Counted from the stretch's first letter, positions 6,443 through 13,924 are shown. The stretch: 17,562 nucleotides of DNA from Ornithomonoglobus_A sp034090805 (GCA_034090805.1 JAXDRV010000116.1:1-17562); one strand, 5' to 3'. Numbers and translations: made by a program. The notes: generated by a model not told the origin, from the letters alone.

Positions 6443-7273
6443 ATGAGTGAAGAATGCAGCCACAACTGCTCCGAGTGCGGAGCGGATTGTGCGGGAAATG
6501 AGAGCTTTATCGAACAGCCGCATGAGCTTTCAAGTATAAAAAAGGTGATAGGAGTCGTAAGCGGAAAGGGCGGCGTGGGAAAGTCGCTTGTGACCTCGCT
6601 TATGGCGGTGCTGATGCAGCGCAGAGGATACAACACGGCAATCCTTGACGCAGATATAACGGGTCCGTCAATACCGAAGGTGTTCGGTCTGGAGGACAGA
6701 GCAATGGGCAGCGAGATGGGACTTTTCCCTGTAAGATCAAAGCTCGGTACGGAGATAATGTCTTTGAATCTACTGCTTGAGGACACGAGTGATCCGGTGG
6801 TATGGAGAGGTCCGGTAATTGCCGGAACGGTAACACAGTTCTGGACGGACGTAATATGGACGGATATTGATTATATGTTCGTGGATATGCCTCCGGGAAC
6901 GGGAGATGTTCCGCTGACGGTGTTCCAGTCGCTGCCGGTTGACGGGATAATCGTTGTTACGTCACCGCAGGAGCTTGTCGGAATGATAGTCGGCAAGGCG
7001 GTTAAAATGGCGGAGATGCTTGAGGTTCCGATTTTGGGAATTGTTGAGAATATGTCATATTTTGAGTGTCCCGACTGCGGCGGAAAGCATTATATTTTCG
7101 GCGAAAGCAAGATTGACGAGCTTGCAAAGGAATACGGGATAGATACAATCGCAAAGATACCGATAAACTCAAAGCTTGCGGCTGCGTGCGACTGCGGTAC
7201 GATAGAGCTTTTTGAGGGTGATTGGCTTGACAGAATGGCGGACAAGCTTGAAACAGATGTAAAAGTAGATTAA
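6443..7273 (+). CDS. Mrp/NBP35-type P-loop ATPase, Fe-S cluster carrier
   Basis: This 276-residue cytoplasmic protein of the Mrp/ApbC/NBP35 family binds and transfers Fe-S clusters to target proteins in an ATP-dependent way. It has a deviant Walker A GKGGVGKS (41-48), the switch I region ILDADITGPS (67-76), Walker B FVDMPPGTGD (146-155) and the metal-binding CPDC pair (Cys209, Cys212) that bridges the dimer in this family. The N-terminus adds four cysteines (5, 9, 12, 16), like the eukaryotic NBP35 N-terminal cluster site and some clostridial homologues. I chose ATG 6443 because GGAAGGGAG lies just upstream and the Cys-rich tail begins there. The open frame extends upstream to 6323, but that part covers the promoter. 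Confidence 0.95.
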   Translation: MSEECSHNCSECGADCAGNESFIEQPHELSSIKKVIGVVSGKGGVGKSLVTSLMAVLMQRRGYNTAILDADITGPSIPKVFGLEDRAMGSEMGLFPVRSKLGTEIMSLNLLLEDTSDPVVWRGPVIAGTVTQFWTDVIWTDIDYMFVDMPPGTGDVPLTVFQSLPVDGIIVVTSPQELVGMIVGKAVKMAEMLEVPILGIVENMSYFECPDCGGKHYIFGESKIDELAKEYGIDTIAKIPINSKLAAACDCGTIELFEGDWLDRMADKLETDVKVD

Positions 7274-7278
7274 AATCA

Positions 7279-7304
7279 AAAGGGACTGCGCGGGCAGTCC
7301 CTTT
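7279..7304. terminator. Bidirectional terminator between the Mrp ATPase and SDR genes
   Basis: An 11-bp perfect stem AAAGGGACTGC/GCAGTCCCTTT (7279-7289, 7294-7304) with a 4-nt loop lies between convergent genes. T-rich tails on both strands (GCATTTATG to the right, TTTTGATTTTA on the minus strand) suggest it stops both transcripts. Confidence 0.8.
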
Positions 7305-7316
7305 GCATTTATGTAA

Positions 7317-8117
7317 TTACGGCTGTTTGCCGATGTAAGCGAGTATACCGCCGTCAACATAGAGAATGTGACCGTTTACGGCATTTGAAGCGTCCGAAGC
7401 AAGGAATACTGCCGGAGCGCCCAGCTCATCGGGATTAAGCCATCTGCCTGCGGGTGTTCTGCTGCATATAAAGCTGTCGAACGGGTGCTTTGAGCCGTCC
7501 GGCTGAGTTTCTCTTAACGGAGCGGTCTGCGGTGTTGCAATGTATCCGGGGCCTATGCCGTTACACTGAATGTTATATGCGCCGTACTCGGAGCAGATGT
7601 TTCTTGTAAGCATCTTAAGACCGCCCTTTGCGGCAGCATAAGCCGAAACTGTTTCACGGCCAAGCTCTGACATCATTGAGCAGATGTTTATAATCTTGCC
7701 GTGACCTTTCTTTATCATCGAGGGAATAACTGCCTTTGCAACGATAAACGGAGCGTTCAGGTCAACATCGATTACCTGACGGAACTCGTCTGCTGTCATG
7801 TCGCACATGGGTATTCTCTTGATAATTCCGGCATTGTTTACGAGTATATCGATAACTCCTACCTCAGCCTCTATCTTTGCTACCATTTCGTTTACCATAG
7901 CTTCGTTGGTAACATCGCATACATAGCCCTTTGCGTCGATGCCGTCCGCTGCGTATGCAGCAAGTCCCTTATCGACAAATTCCTGCTTAATATCGCAGAA
8001 AACGATCTTTGCGCCGGCAGCCGCAAAAGCCGAAGCTATGCCGTAGCCGATACCGTATGATGCGCCCGTAACAAGCGCAACCTTGCCCTCAAGGCTGAAA
8101 AGTTTTGAAATATCCAT
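7317..8117 (-). CDS. SDR-family oxidoreductase, gluconate 5-dehydrogenase-like
   Basis: A 266-residue classical short-chain dehydrogenase with NAD(P)-binding TGASYGIG (17-24), NNAG (94-97), catalytic Ser147, Tyr160 and Lys164 (YAAAK). The strongly conserved IINICSMMSELGRETVSAYA, GPGYIATPQTAPL and C-terminal GGILAYIGKQP are typical of proteins annotated gluconate 5-dehydrogenase (IdnO-like) or KduD-like 2-deoxy-D-gluconate 3-dehydrogenase. Asp42 at the end of beta-2 suggests NAD(H) preference. A cytoplasmic role in sugar-acid or uronate metabolism is likely, but the exact substrate is not settled by sequence. The start has a strong AAGGAGGAG site. It is second in an operon with the VOC gene, 36 nt apart. 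Confidence 0.9.
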   Translation of the reverse strand: MDISKLFSLEGKVALVTGASYGIGYGIASAFAAAGAKIVFCDIKQEFVDKGLAAYAADGIDAKGYVCDVTNEAMVNEMVAKIEAEVGVIDILVNNAGIIKRIPMCDMTADEFRQVIDVDLNAPFIVAKAVIPSMIKKGHGKIINICSMMSELGRETVSAYAAAKGGLKMLTRNICSEYGAYNIQCNGIGPGYIATPQTAPLRETQPDGSKHPFDSFICSRTPAGRWLNPDELGAPAVFLASDASNAVNGHILYVDGGILAYIGKQP

Positions 8118-8153
8118 TGGATTCTCCTCCTTAATAATAATTTACAAATTGAA

Positions 8154-8543
8154 TTACACCAAAGGCTCAGGTCTGTAGATAAGATGCAGAAAATTGCCCT
8201 CTATATCCTTGAACCAATATGTCTTTAAGCCCTTGTCGTTTTCCGACACGTCGTGAACCTCTTCAACACGCTCGTCCGCCTTGAGAAGCGGCACAAGCTC
8301 ATCAAAGCTTTCCGAATCAACAGCCAATGCGAGATGTCTTATGCCGGCTGATCTTTCAACATCGGACGGCTTGTCCTCCTGTGCGGTAACAAATTCTATC
8401 ATGTCGCCGTTCGGAAAAGCCAAAAAGTAAGTACCCTTGCCGTTGTCATAGACAATCTGTCCTCCGAACATTTTAAGATACCAATCCTTCAATGCGGCGG
8501 TGTCGTATGAAACTATGGCAGCGTGCTCAATACCCTGTACCAA
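8154..8543 (-). CDS. VOC-fold (glyoxalase/dioxygenase superfamily) protein
   Basis: About 130 residues forming two beta-alpha-beta-beta-beta units. Counting from the upstream GTG at 8552, likely metal-ligand positions are His10 (GIEHAAIV), Glu53 (DMIEFV) and His73 (GIRHLALAV). The fourth site is His123 (NFLHLIYR), where most glyoxalase I-like proteins have Glu. It could be a lyase, isomerase or epimerase acting on a sugar-derived metabolite. I prefer TTG 8543 as start because AGGGAG (8557-8552) is 8 nt before it, whereas it overlaps the GTG at 8552, which would add three residues. It is first in an operon with the SDR gene. A joint role in sugar-acid metabolism is inferred from that alone. 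Confidence 0.85.
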   Translation of the reverse strand: MVQGIEHAAIVSYDTAALKDWYLKMFGGQIVYDNGKGTYFLAFPNGDMIEFVTAQEDKPSDVERSAGIRHLALAVDSESFDELVPLLKADERVEEVHDVSENDKGLKTYWFKDIEGNFLHLIYRPEPLV

Positions 8544-8574
8544 ATTATTCACTCCCTCTCTCTTATATTAATGA

Positions 8575-8617
8575 CTGCCAAATAAATATTTTGTTCTCAA
8601 AATATTTATTTTGGCAG
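8575..8617. repeat. Long AT-rich inverted repeat (19-20 nt arms)
   Basis: CTGCCAAATAAATATTTTG (8575-8593) pairs with 8598-8617 across a 4-nt loop, with one bulged base. It lies 32 nt upstream of the VOC start. There is no T-tract in the direction of the operon. Confidence 0.7.
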
Positions 8618-8635
8618 ACTTTATCAATGCGAACT

Positions 8636-8658
8636 GTGTAAAATCTCTGATTTTACAC
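8636..8658. repeat. 10-bp perfect inverted repeat GTGTAAAATC/GATTTTACAC
   Basis: Perfect 10-bp arms with a 3-nt loop (TCT), second of three stems in the VOC-SDR leader. The core resembles the TGTAAAA half-sites near the XRE promoter at 1744-1765, which may be coincidence in AT-rich DNA. Confidence 0.65.
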
Positions 8659-8689
8659 GAAAAATTTTGACAACAGTCATAATTTTTCC

Positions 8690-8712
8690 AAATGCGATTG
8701 AAAATCGCATTT
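8690..8712. repeat. 10-bp perfect inverted repeat AAATGCGATT/AATCGCATTT
   Basis: Perfect 10-bp arms with a 3-nt loop (GAA), first of the three stems to be transcribed from the VOC-SDR promoter. It starts ~20 nt after the expected transcription start. Confidence 0.65.
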
Positions 8713-8739
8713 GTTCAGTGAGCATTATATTGCAAGTAC

Positions 8740-8768
8740 ATTATATCACAATTGAAATAAAAATACAA
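8740..8768 (-). promoter_or_regulatory. Promoter of the VOC-SDR operon
   Basis: On the minus strand TTGTAT (8768-8763), 17 nt, TATAAT (8745-8740). The -10 is perfect, the -35 is weak. Confidence 0.6.
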
Positions 8769-8813
8769 GACGGAAAAACCAAATATTTATATAAATTTCA
8801 AAGATTTAAAATA

Positions 8814-8859
8814 TAAAAAAAGCTGCCGCTGCGGAAAAGGCTTTTAACCGCTGCGGCAG
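8814..8859 (-). terminator. Rho-independent terminator of asnB
   Basis: On the minus strand CTGCCGCAGCGG pairs with CCGCAGCGGCAG (arms 8859-8848 and 8834-8823, 11 of 12 pairs), followed by a run of seven T. It starts 6 nt after the asnB stop. Confidence 0.85.
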
Positions 8860-8865
8860 TATTTG

Positions 8866-10704
8866 TTATACAATTCTCGGCTTGTATTTTTCGAGAAGGT
8901 AATTTACCTGGAGTATATATCCGATAAACTGCGGCATTGCCATAAGCTGACCGAAAAACGGCTTTGAATAGTCAAATTCACCCTTTAATATGTTTTCAAG
9001 CTTTGCCTTGTCGCAAAGAGCGAGTATCGGAGCGCTGTCGTCCGATATGACCTTGGCAAGCATGGATTTGACCGCTGCCTCGTAATGCGGGTTGTGTGTT
9101 TTTGGATAAGGACTTTTTCTTCTTGTGCGCACGTCCTCGGGAAGAAGTCCTTTTGCCGCTTCACGGAGAATATTTTTTGATATGTTGTTTCTGTTTTTCA
9201 TCTCCCACGGGATATTCCAAACGTATTCGACAAGACGGTGGTCGCAGAACGGAACACGCACCTCAAGCCCCGATGCCATGGACATTCTGTCTTTTCTGTC
9301 AAGCAGATTTGTCATGAACCAGTTTATGTTCAGATAAGAAATCTCACGGCGGCGGCGCTCCTCCGGGGTATCGCTTTCAAGACGGGGAGTTTCGGCAATT
9401 GATTTTTCGTATTGCTCGTTTGAGTATTCGTCAAGGCGAAGCGTTTCCCGTACAGCCGGAAGTAGAATTTCATTTCTGACGGTTAGGTCATAGCACCAGG
9501 GGAAGCCGTGGGTTTTGAAGGCTTTTTCCTCTCGGAACCAAGGATAGCCGCCGAAAATCTCATCACTGCACTCTCCCGAAAGTGTAACGGTATGGTGCTT
9601 TTTCACCTCACGGCAAAAATACAGGAGAGATGCGTCAACGTCCGCCATGCCGGGCAGATCCTTTGCATACAGAGCCTGCGGCAAAAGCTCCGTAAGAGCC
9701 GAATTGGGGCATACAAGATATGTGTGGTCAAAACCGAAATATTCCGCCATTCTCGGAACCCATTGTGCATCCGAATCCGGCTGAAAATGCGATGCCTTAA
9801 AATACTTGGCGTTGTCCTCGTAATCGAATGAATATGTGGAGAACGTGCCCTTTTCTCTTGCGCCTACGGCGGCGATTATGCTTGAATCCAGACCTCCCGA
9901 CAGGAACGACGCAAGCGGAACATCGGAAACAAGCTGCCGCTTTACGCTGTCGTACACAAGCTCGCGCACATGTTCTATGGTATCCTCGTAGCTGTCCTCA
10001 TGCTCGTGGCTTTTAAGCTCCCAGTATTTTTTGACGGTAATTCCCCTGCGGTCGATAATCATATACCGACCGGGGCGAAGCTCCGATATTCCCTTGTACA
10101 CTCCGCAGCCCTGAGTGCGTGCCGGGCTCATGCCGAACAGCTCGCAAAGTCCGCTGCGATCGAGAGCGGGGACGATTTCGGGATATTCAAACAGCGACTT
10201 TATCTCTGATGCAAAGACCGTTGTGTCACCGCACTGCGAATAAAACAGCGGCTTTACTCCGAAACGGTCACGGCACATAAATACTCTCTGGCGCATGGAG
10301 TCCCATATTGCAAAGGCATATATCCCGTTTAAAAGTGCGGCGCATTTTTCGCCGTAGTGTATGTAAGCATACAGAAGTACCTCCGTATCCGAGGCGGTTT
10401 CAAACTCATAGCCGAATAACCTGAGCCTGCTGCGCAGTTCGTCTGTGTTATAAAGCTCGCCGTTGTAGGTTATTGCAAATTCATGCCCGCATACGGTGCG
10501 TTTCATAGGCTGTGCGCCTCTCTCGACATCGATTACGGCAAGACGTCTGTGTCCGAAGGCAGCGTTATCGCCTATCCATGAGCCGCCCGCATCGGGACCT
10601 CTGCTTTCCATAACCGAGGTCATTTTTTTGAGTATCGGTATCAGCTCTGTTTCTCTGCCGATGAAATTGTCTTTGTAATTGACATATCCGCATATTCCGC
10701 ACAT
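8866..10704 (-). CDS. asnB: Asparagine synthase (glutamine-hydrolysing)
   Basis: This 612-residue cytoplasmic enzyme converts aspartate, glutamine and ATP to asparagine. The N-terminal Ntn glutaminase domain (1-~210) starts with the nucleophile Cys2 (MCGICGYV) and shows RGPDAGG (35-41), the RRLAVID segment (53-59) and ITYNGELYN (78-86). The synthetase domain carries the ATP-pyrophosphatase loop SGGLDSS (269-275), LSGECSDEIFGGYPWF, and the C-terminal DRKDRMSMASGLEVRVPF. The start at 10704 is fixed by the need for Cys2 directly after Met and by GGAGG 7 nt upstream; a frame from 10740 would bury the cysteine. Length is normal. No clear -35/-10 pair was found upstream, only a TATACT near 10750. 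It is transcribed alone, divergently from the coiled-coil gene. Confidence 0.97.
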   Translation of the reverse strand: MCGICGYVNYKDNFIGRETELIPILKKMTSVMESRGPDAGGSWIGDNAAFGHRRLAVIDVERGAQPMKRTVCGHEFAITYNGELYNTDELRSRLRLFGYEFETASDTEVLLYAYIHYGEKCAALLNGIYAFAIWDSMRQRVFMCRDRFGVKPLFYSQCGDTTVFASEIKSLFEYPEIVPALDRSGLCELFGMSPARTQGCGVYKGISELRPGRYMIIDRRGITVKKYWELKSHEHEDSYEDTIEHVRELVYDSVKRQLVSDVPLASFLSGGLDSSIIAAVGAREKGTFSTYSFDYEDNAKYFKASHFQPDSDAQWVPRMAEYFGFDHTYLVCPNSALTELLPQALYAKDLPGMADVDASLLYFCREVKKHHTVTLSGECSDEIFGGYPWFREEKAFKTHGFPWCYDLTVRNEILLPAVRETLRLDEYSNEQYEKSIAETPRLESDTPEERRRREISYLNINWFMTNLLDRKDRMSMASGLEVRVPFCDHRLVEYVWNIPWEMKNRNNISKNILREAAKGLLPEDVRTRRKSPYPKTHNPHYEAAVKSMLAKVISDDSAPILALCDKAKLENILKGEFDYSKPFFGQLMAMPQFIGYILQVNYLLEKYKPRIV

Positions 10705-10798
10705 AATAATCCTCCATTCCTCCGCATTTGGGCGGCACAAAATTTCTTACAGTATAATATTCAGATTTGTAAATTTTGTGATTTGGGGAAATAATATC

Positions 10799-10827
10799 TT
10801 GCATTTGCCGCAGTTATGTGATATAAT
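10799..10827 (+). promoter_or_regulatory. Promoter of the coiled-coil gene
   Basis: TTGCAT (10799-10804), 17-nt spacer, TATAAT (10822-10827), ending 38 nt before the ATG. Confidence 0.75.
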
Positions 10828-10865
10828 ACAATTAACTCAAATACAAAAGCAAGTGAGGTGAGAAT

Positions 10866-11318
10866 ATGACAAGCGATCAGAAATTAGATCTTATTCTTGA
10901 TAAGCTTCAGGTTTTAAGCGATGATGTTGCGGAGCTTAAGACTGAAGTTGCAGAGCTTAAGACGGATGTGGCAGAGCTTAAGACGGATGTGGCGGTTTTA
11001 AAAACCGAGGTTGCAAATTTAAAGGGTGATGTTGCCGTACTGAAAACAGACGTTTCCAAGCTTCAGACGGAAATGACCGAGGTTCAGAGCAATATGCTGA
11101 CCCTGGAGCAGGCGCAGCTCAAGACCCAGATGATTCTTGAAAACACCGTGGACAAGTGTATACAAGCATTGGGCGAGGGTTATCAGCTTAATGCGGAAAG
11201 GCTTGACAGAGTGGATATTGAAACAATTAAGCGCCAGTCTGAGCTGTCATTTATGCTTGCAAAGGCAACAAACGAAAAGGTTGAGCGGATTGCCGAAGAA
11301 TTAAATCGTACAGCATAG
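10866..11318 (+). CDS. Coiled-coil protein of unknown function with tandem heptads
   Basis: A 150-residue soluble protein. Residues 20-75 are consecutive heptads of the type DVAELKT, with V/L alternating at a and d positions (V21, L24, V28, L31, V35, L38, V42, L45, V49, L52, V56, L59, V63, L66), so a long parallel coiled coil is predicted. The rest (76-150) is also helical and charged and ends in AEELNRTA. There is no signal peptide, membrane helix or enzyme motif, and I do not recognise a named family. The ATG has GAGGTGAG 4-11 nt upstream. It is transcribed alone with its own promoter and terminator, so neighbours give no hint. The heptad number probably varies between strains because the DNA repeats are near-identical. 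Confidence 0.85.
   Translation: MTSDQKLDLILDKLQVLSDDVAELKTEVAELKTDVAELKTDVAVLKTEVANLKGDVAVLKTDVSKLQTEMTEVQSNMLTLEQAQLKTQMILENTVDKCIQALGEGYQLNAERLDRVDIETIKRQSELSFMLAKATNEKVERIAEELNRTA
10923..11090 (+). repeat. Eight 21-bp tandem units encoding heptads
   Basis: In-frame 21-bp units start at 10923, 10944, 10965, 10986, 11007, 11028, 11049 and 11070. The first three share most bases (gcagagcttaagacg core); later units diverge at the DNA level but keep the heptad pattern. This points to expansion by slippage or unequal recombination. Confidence 0.8.
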
Positions 11319-11322
11319 AATC

Positions 11323-11361
11323 AAACGATACAGGGGATACGGGTGACCTGTATCGTTTTTT
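11323..11361 (+). terminator. Rho-independent terminator of the coiled-coil gene
   Basis: Arms AAACGATACAGG (11323-11334) and CCTGTATCGTTT (11347-11358) pair over 12 bp around a 12-nt loop and run into a T-tract. It starts 4 nt after the stop. Confidence 0.88.
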
Positions 11362-11372
11362 GTCATTTACTA

Positions 11373-11401
11373 TTGCAAAAAATCGGAATTTGTTGTATAA
11401 T
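11373..11401 (+). promoter_or_regulatory. Promoter of malQ
   Basis: TTGCAA (11373-11378), 17-nt spacer, TATAAT (11396-11401), about 53 nt ahead of the malQ start. Confidence 0.78.
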
Positions 11402-11454
11402 ATTCGAGTATTTGTACAGATTTTGTATATTTGATTAAGGGGGAGGTATTTATT

Positions 11455-12945
11455 ATGCGGTCGGGAGGTATTCTTTTGCATATTTCCTCGCTGCCGTCTG
11501 TCGGCGGTATAGGTACGATGGGCGAGGAAGCGTATAAATTTGTCGATTTTCTTGCGGAGGCAAAGCAGAAATACTGGCAGATTCTGCCGATTTGTCCGAC
11601 GAGTTTCGGTGATTCGCCGTATCAGTCGTTTTCGACAAATGCCGGGAATCCGTATTTTATAGATTTGGATATGCTGAGCGAGGAGGGCTTGCTTGAAAAA
11701 AGCGATTACGCAAGGCTCAGATGGGGTGCCGACAAGCTGCGTGTCGATTATGAGCTTATATTTCGCAAGCGTTTTGATGTGCTGAAAAAAGCGTTTGAAG
11801 CTTTTAAGAAAAAGGCGGACAAGAGCGATTTTGATGAATTTTTGGACAAGAATGAAAAATGGATTTCAAATTATGCTCTGTTTATGACAATAAAAAACGC
11901 AAACGGAGGCAGGTCGTGGCTCGAATGGGAGGAAGGACTGCGCAAAAGAGATCCTCACACGCTGTGGCTGTTTAAAACCGAGCATGAGGACGAGCTTATG
12001 TTCTGGGAATTTTTGCAGTACAAATTCTTTGAGCAGTGGAATAAGCTCAAAAAACACGCAAATGAAAAGGGGATAGAAATAATCGGGGATATTCCGATAT
12101 ACGTTGCTCTTGACAGTGCCGAGGTATGGGTATATCCCGACCTTTTCGAGCTTGACGAAGAGCTTGTTCCGACGGCAGTGGCGGGATGCCCGCCCGACGC
12201 ATTTTCGCCGACGGGTCAGCTTTGGGGCAATCCTCTTTATAAATGGAGCCGCCATGCCGAAACGGATTACGGTTGGTGGGCGGATAGGATAAAGGCGTCG
12301 GCGGAGTTGTACGATGTTGTGCGTATAGATCATTTCAGAGGCTTTGACGAATTTTACGCAATTCCTTACGGAGATGAAACGGCAGAAAACGGCGAATGGC
12401 GCAAGGGACCGGGAATTGAATTTTTCCGCTGCCTTGAGGACAAGCTCGGAAGTCTGCCGATAATAGCTGAGGATCTCGGATTTTTGACTCCGTCTGTCAG
12501 AAAGCTGTTAAAAGAAAGCGGATTCCCCGGAATGAAGGTGCTTGAATTTGCGTTTGACCCACATGAGGAAAGCGACTATCTGCCGTATAATTATGACAAA
12601 AACTGCGTCGTGTATACGGGAACTCACGATAACGATACTGCTCTCGGTTGGATAAAATCCGCAGATAAGGAAACGGAAAGCTTTTGCCGCCGATTTATCG
12701 GAGCGGAGGACGCAGACGATAAAGAGTTTATTCGTAAATTTATAATCTGCGCACTTTCGAGTACGGCGGATACGGCAGTTATTCAGATGCAGGATTATCT
12801 CGGTCTCGGTTCTGAGGCGAGAATGAACACTCCGTCAACTCTCGGCGGGAATTGGGAATGGCGCATGAAAAAGGGCGCACTGACAAAAAAGCTTGCCGCC
12901 GAAATTGCAGAGCTTACAAGACTTTACGGTCGCTGTGAGCGCTGA
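11455..12945 (+). CDS. malQ: 4-alpha-glucanotransferase (GH77, amylomaltase)
   Basis: A 496-residue cytoplasmic enzyme that transfers alpha-1,4-glucan segments between maltodextrins, part of maltose or glycogen use. Family marks run throughout: ISSLPSVGGIGTMG (10-23), WQILPICPTSFGDSPYQSFS (41-60), the nucleophile Asp292 in VRIDHFRGF, the acid/base Glu339 in IIAEDLG, and Asp392 in TGTHDNDT. The C-terminal NTPSTLGGNWEWRM is also standard. Length matches single-domain bacterial MalQ with no N-terminal extension. I chose ATG 11455 because GGGGGAGG lies 8 nt upstream; the longer frame from 11431 would include that RBS. It appears monocistronic. Its last 32 nt overlap the end of the convergent M50 protease gene, with no terminator between them. 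Confidence 0.97.
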   Translation: MRSGGILLHISSLPSVGGIGTMGEEAYKFVDFLAEAKQKYWQILPICPTSFGDSPYQSFSTNAGNPYFIDLDMLSEEGLLEKSDYARLRWGADKLRVDYELIFRKRFDVLKKAFEAFKKKADKSDFDEFLDKNEKWISNYALFMTIKNANGGRSWLEWEEGLRKRDPHTLWLFKTEHEDELMFWEFLQYKFFEQWNKLKKHANEKGIEIIGDIPIYVALDSAEVWVYPDLFELDEELVPTAVAGCPPDAFSPTGQLWGNPLYKWSRHAETDYGWWADRIKASAELYDVVRIDHFRGFDEFYAIPYGDETAENGEWRKGPGIEFFRCLEDKLGSLPIIAEDLGFLTPSVRKLLKESGFPGMKVLEFAFDPHEESDYLPYNYDKNCVVYTGTHDNDTALGWIKSADKETESFCRRFIGAEDADDKEFIRKFIICALSSTADTAVIQMQDYLGLGSEARMNTPSTLGGNWEWRMKKGALTKKLAAEIAELTRLYGRCER

Positions 12946-13747
12946 GCAGCTTGTTCATGATTTCATGTTCGCTTGCAATATGATTTATTTTGCCGTCGGG
13001 AGATTCCGTATACACAACGGAGTAGTACCGGCGGCTGAATTTTTTTGCTGTTTTTTCCGGCGGCTCGCCGTCGGGGACGATAATATGGCGTATGCGGCGG
13101 CGTTTTTTGCCGCTGTAAAACATCATCTCATGCACAAAGTCCTCATCGTATTTTTCATTGGAGGTAAAAATCGAACAGATTAAAAATCCTGTTAGCAGCA
13201 GAACCGAAAAGTTAAATTCCGTAACATAAACCATATACACGCAAAGCGTAACCATGGCGGCTGCGATTAATGCGGAAATTATTTTCATAACAAGTGCCGC
13301 CTTTTTGCCGCCGAAAAAATAGGACAGCAGCCTTTTTGTGAGAATACCGCCGTCAAGCGGACATATGGGCAGCATATTGAATAGGAAAAGTGCCGTGTTA
13401 TCTACATAAAAAAGCTGTAAATACGGTGTTCTGTATACGTTGTAAAGCGAAAGAGAGATAAGCGCTGCGGCGCAGTTTACGAGCGGACCTGCAAGGCAGA
13501 GAATAATCTCGTCCGCAAGATTGTGCACGAATCTGTTTTTTAATTTTAGATTTACTCCGTAAGGGTAAAATGCTATTCTGTCGATGCGCAGACCTATTGC
13601 TGTCGCTGCTGCGAGGTGCGCCGCTTCGTGCAGAAGCATAACGCCGTAGCTTATGGCAAATACGGCGGCATGGTGCGAAAATATACATATAACTGCGGTT
13701 ATGATTGTGAGAAAATGAATGTATAGCTTTGATGTTATTTTTATCAT
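12914..13747 (-). CDS. Site-2-type membrane metalloprotease (M50 family)
   Basis: A 277-residue integral membrane zinc protease. Helices are likely at ~8-30, 30-55 (with HEAAH, His40/Glu41/His44), 78-103, 115-135, 150-172 and 178-195. The second zinc motif is LPICPLDGG (Asp132). The layout resembles SpoIVFB-like proteases, which cut membrane-bound substrates during sporulation or signalling. After residue ~197 there is a soluble tail ending YYSVVYTESPDGKINHIASE, which looks like half of the CBS domain that SpoIVFB carries. Calling it spoIVFB is not justified, because no spoIVFA neighbour is present. The start has GGAG 6 nt before ATG. The 3' end overlaps malQ by 32 nt. A TATAAT lies upstream near 13783 but without a clear -35. 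Confidence 0.88.
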   Translation of the reverse strand: MIKITSKLYIHFLTIITAVICIFSHHAAVFAISYGVMLLHEAAHLAAATAIGLRIDRIAFYPYGVNLKLKNRFVHNLADEIILCLAGPLVNCAAALISLSLYNVYRTPYLQLFYVDNTALFLFNMLPICPLDGGILTKRLLSYFFGGKKAALVMKIISALIAAAMVTLCVYMVYVTEFNFSVLLLTGFLICSIFTSNEKYDEDFVHEMMFYSGKKRRRIRHIIVPDGEPPEKTAKKFSRRYYSVVYTESPDGKINHIASEHEIMNKLLSAHSDRKVL

Positions 13748-13840
13748 TTTTTGCTCCGAATATCAAGGTAGTTATATACATTATATTCGCATTTTGCAGT
13801 CGGTATGATATGCAAAAGTTGAAAAAATTATATTTTTCTA

Positions 13841-13869
13841 TTGTTTTTTGCGGGAAAATCTGATAAAAT
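13841..13869 (+). promoter_or_regulatory. Promoter of ddh
   Basis: TTGTTT (13841-13846), 17-nt spacer, TAAAAT (13864-13869), 55 nt before the ddh start. Confidence 0.6.
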
Positions 13870-13924
13870 ATAACGGTAAAATACGGGCGGTTGCCCGCAC
13901 ACTGATTGAAAGGAATGATACAAG

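Larger units (their letters stand above)
8544..8865 (-). other. Hairpin-rich leader of the VOC-SDR operon
   Basis: This stretch holds no gene. It contains three strong inverted repeats in a row (8575-8617, 8636-8658, 8690-8712) between the promoter at 8740-8768 and the VOC start, giving a ~190-nt structured 5' UTR. The part beyond the promoter is AT-rich filler up to the asnB terminator. I do not recognise a known riboswitch. Confidence 0.5.

Noticed and set aside
10705..10740. N-terminal extension of asnB
   Set aside because: Cys2 must follow the initiator Met for the glutaminase; the extension also contains the RBS.
10923..11090. Short tandem repeats considered as a CRISPR array
   Set aside because: The 21-bp units are contiguous with no spacers, in frame, and encode coiled-coil heptads.
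13792..13817. TTTTGCA-N12-TGCAAAA dyad upstream of the M50 gene
   Set aside because: Seven-base AT-rich half-sites with wide spacing are weak evidence; noted only as a possible operator.
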